Source: Sphingobium sp. (GTDB lineage Bacteria > Pseudomonadota > Alphaproteobacteria > Sphingomonadales > Sphingomonadaceae). From it: DNA of 24,158 bases. The notes beneath the pieces were generated by a model. It was not told the origin of the DNA and did not search any database. It saw nothing but the letters and a program-made list of their open reading frames with translations. The translations under genes were made by a program, and so were the position numbers. Positions within the stretch are counted from its first letter, which is position 1, and every line of letters begins with the position of its first letter. Shown here piece after piece: positions 23,750 through 24,158 of this stretch. The stretch spans positions 1-24,158 of the forward strand of contig JASBTC010000303.1 of assembly GCA_030148625.1 (NCBI GenBank), given 5' to 3'.

Positions 23750-23849
23750 GACGCGCCAGCCGCGGGGACAGATAGGACGATGTCCGAATTATTTCGGCGG
23801 ACACGGAAAATTCGCGCGAGCCGCTATCCCTCAGCGGATCTGGCGCGTC
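23750..23849. promoter_or_regulatory. Inverted repeats in the divergent receptor 2/sigma-factor control region
   Basis: GACGCGCCAG (23750-23759) and CTGGCGCGTC (23840-23849) are perfect inverted copies 80 bases apart. Between them lie two smaller palindromes: TGTCCGAA with TTCGGCGGACA (about 23780-23802), and CCGCT with AGCGG (23821-23837). The region must hold promoters for both divergent genes, so paired operators or an RNA structure are both possible. I could not assign a -35/-10 pair. Confidence 0.4.
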
Positions 23850-23887
23850 ATGCTAGATAGGGCTCACCAGATGGTGGCGACGGCGAA

Positions 23888-24158
23888 ATGACGGCGGTGG
23901 CACAGGAACAGCAGCAATCGATCGAGAACGATCTCTGCCGACGGTGGCGGCCGGCGCTGGTCTCGTTCTTCCTGCGGCGCATCCGTCATGAGGCCGAGGC
24001 GGAGGATCTGGCGCAAGAGGTGCTGTTGCGCGCGCTCAACAGCAAGACAGCGATCGACCAGCTCGATGGCTATATCTTTCGCATCGCGCAGAATCTGCTC
24101 GTCGATCGCGCGCGCCGGCAACAGGTGCGCGACAGCCATGCCAATGCCATATTGTCCG
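23888..24158 (+). CDS. ECF-type RNA polymerase sigma factor, N-terminal part (cut by window edge)
   Basis: Ninety residues are visible from the ATG at 23888. The protein matches the sigma-70 region 2 of extracytoplasmic-function sigma factors: RWRPALVSFFLRRIRHEAEAEDLAQEVLLRAL is region 2.1-2.2 (core RNA polymerase binding), and LDGYIFRIAQNLLVDRARRQQ is region 2.3-2.4 (-10 recognition). Region 4 lies beyond the window. The ribosome binding site is weak, and a six-codon frame (23871-23891) overlaps the start as AAATGA. FecI-type sigma factors in this group are usually followed by a FecR-like anti-sigma factor and control a nearby TonB receptor; receptor 2, divergent and 172 bases away, is the obvious candidate target. 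That regulatory link is inference. Confidence 0.9.
   Translation, partial: MTAVAQEQQQSIENDLCRRWRPALVSFFLRRIRHEAEAEDLAQEVLLRALNSKTAIDQLDGYIFRIAQNLLVDRARRQQVRDSHANAILS

Noticed and set aside
23871..23891. Six-codon open frame overlapping the sigma-factor start
   Set aside because: It overlaps the sigma-factor ATG, which could suggest coupling, but there is no clear ribosome binding site and such short frames are frequent by chance.
1..24158. tRNA, rRNA, riboswitch, insertion sequence, integrase, phage or CRISPR genes
   Set aside because: I looked for these on both strands and saw no supporting sequence. The only repeat elements are the short palindromes listed.

Overview
The window looks like chromosomal DNA of a sphingomonad-type alphaproteobacterium. 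GC content is high throughout. There are two large TonB-dependent receptors, a DUF3297 protein, and the intergenic palindromes typical of that group (one built on CCCGCGAAAGCGGG, another an AGAGC...GCTCT element). Nothing indicates a plasmid, phage or insertion sequence. Organism identity is inferred from gene content only.

Layout. At 1-674 (-) is the start of a DUF3857 protein that runs off the left edge. A secreted CHAP-domain amidase (967-1521, +) and a DUF3297 protein (1737-2009, -) converge on a terminator. After a compound palindromic repeat (2041-2168) comes TonB receptor 1 (2195-4477, -). Next is a coupled pair of a DUF350 membrane protein and a trypsin-like protease (4612-5870, -), then an exported glycine-zipper protein rich in Tyr, Arg and Asp (6034-6438, -). 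At 6439-6858 lies a gene-free stretch holding a frameshifted histidine-kinase tail and a second copy of the palindromic repeat. At 6859-8866 a three-domain flavoprotein (cyclic-nucleotide-binding fold, thioredoxin-like part, TrxB-like reductase) is divergent from a small protein with a ubiquitin-hydrolase-type zinc finger. The BipA/TypA GTPase (8937-10772, -) and a YaiI protein (10854-11321, -) follow.

From 11458 to 15928 (+) there is a membrane-stress cluster: TelA, an XpaC-like membrane protein, YqiJ and the flotillin YqiK. It converges on a 1102-residue serralysin-type metalloprotease with RTX repeats, an Ig-like domain and a duplicated C-terminal module (15944-19252, -). The right end holds TonB receptor 2 followed by an exported prolyl oligopeptidase (21607-23715 and 19422-21569, -). 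A truncated ECF sigma factor gene (23888 to the edge, +) is divergent from them, with a perfect 10-bp inverted repeat in the gap between.

How they may work together (inference). Receptor 2 and the periplasmic peptidase look like a peptide-scavenging pair, possibly controlled by the divergent sigma factor. The RTX protease could supply peptides outside the cell. TelA, XpaC-like, YqiJ and YqiK probably act together at the inner membrane. The flavoprotein and zinc-finger pair is the least understood arrangement here and the best candidate for an unexplored system.
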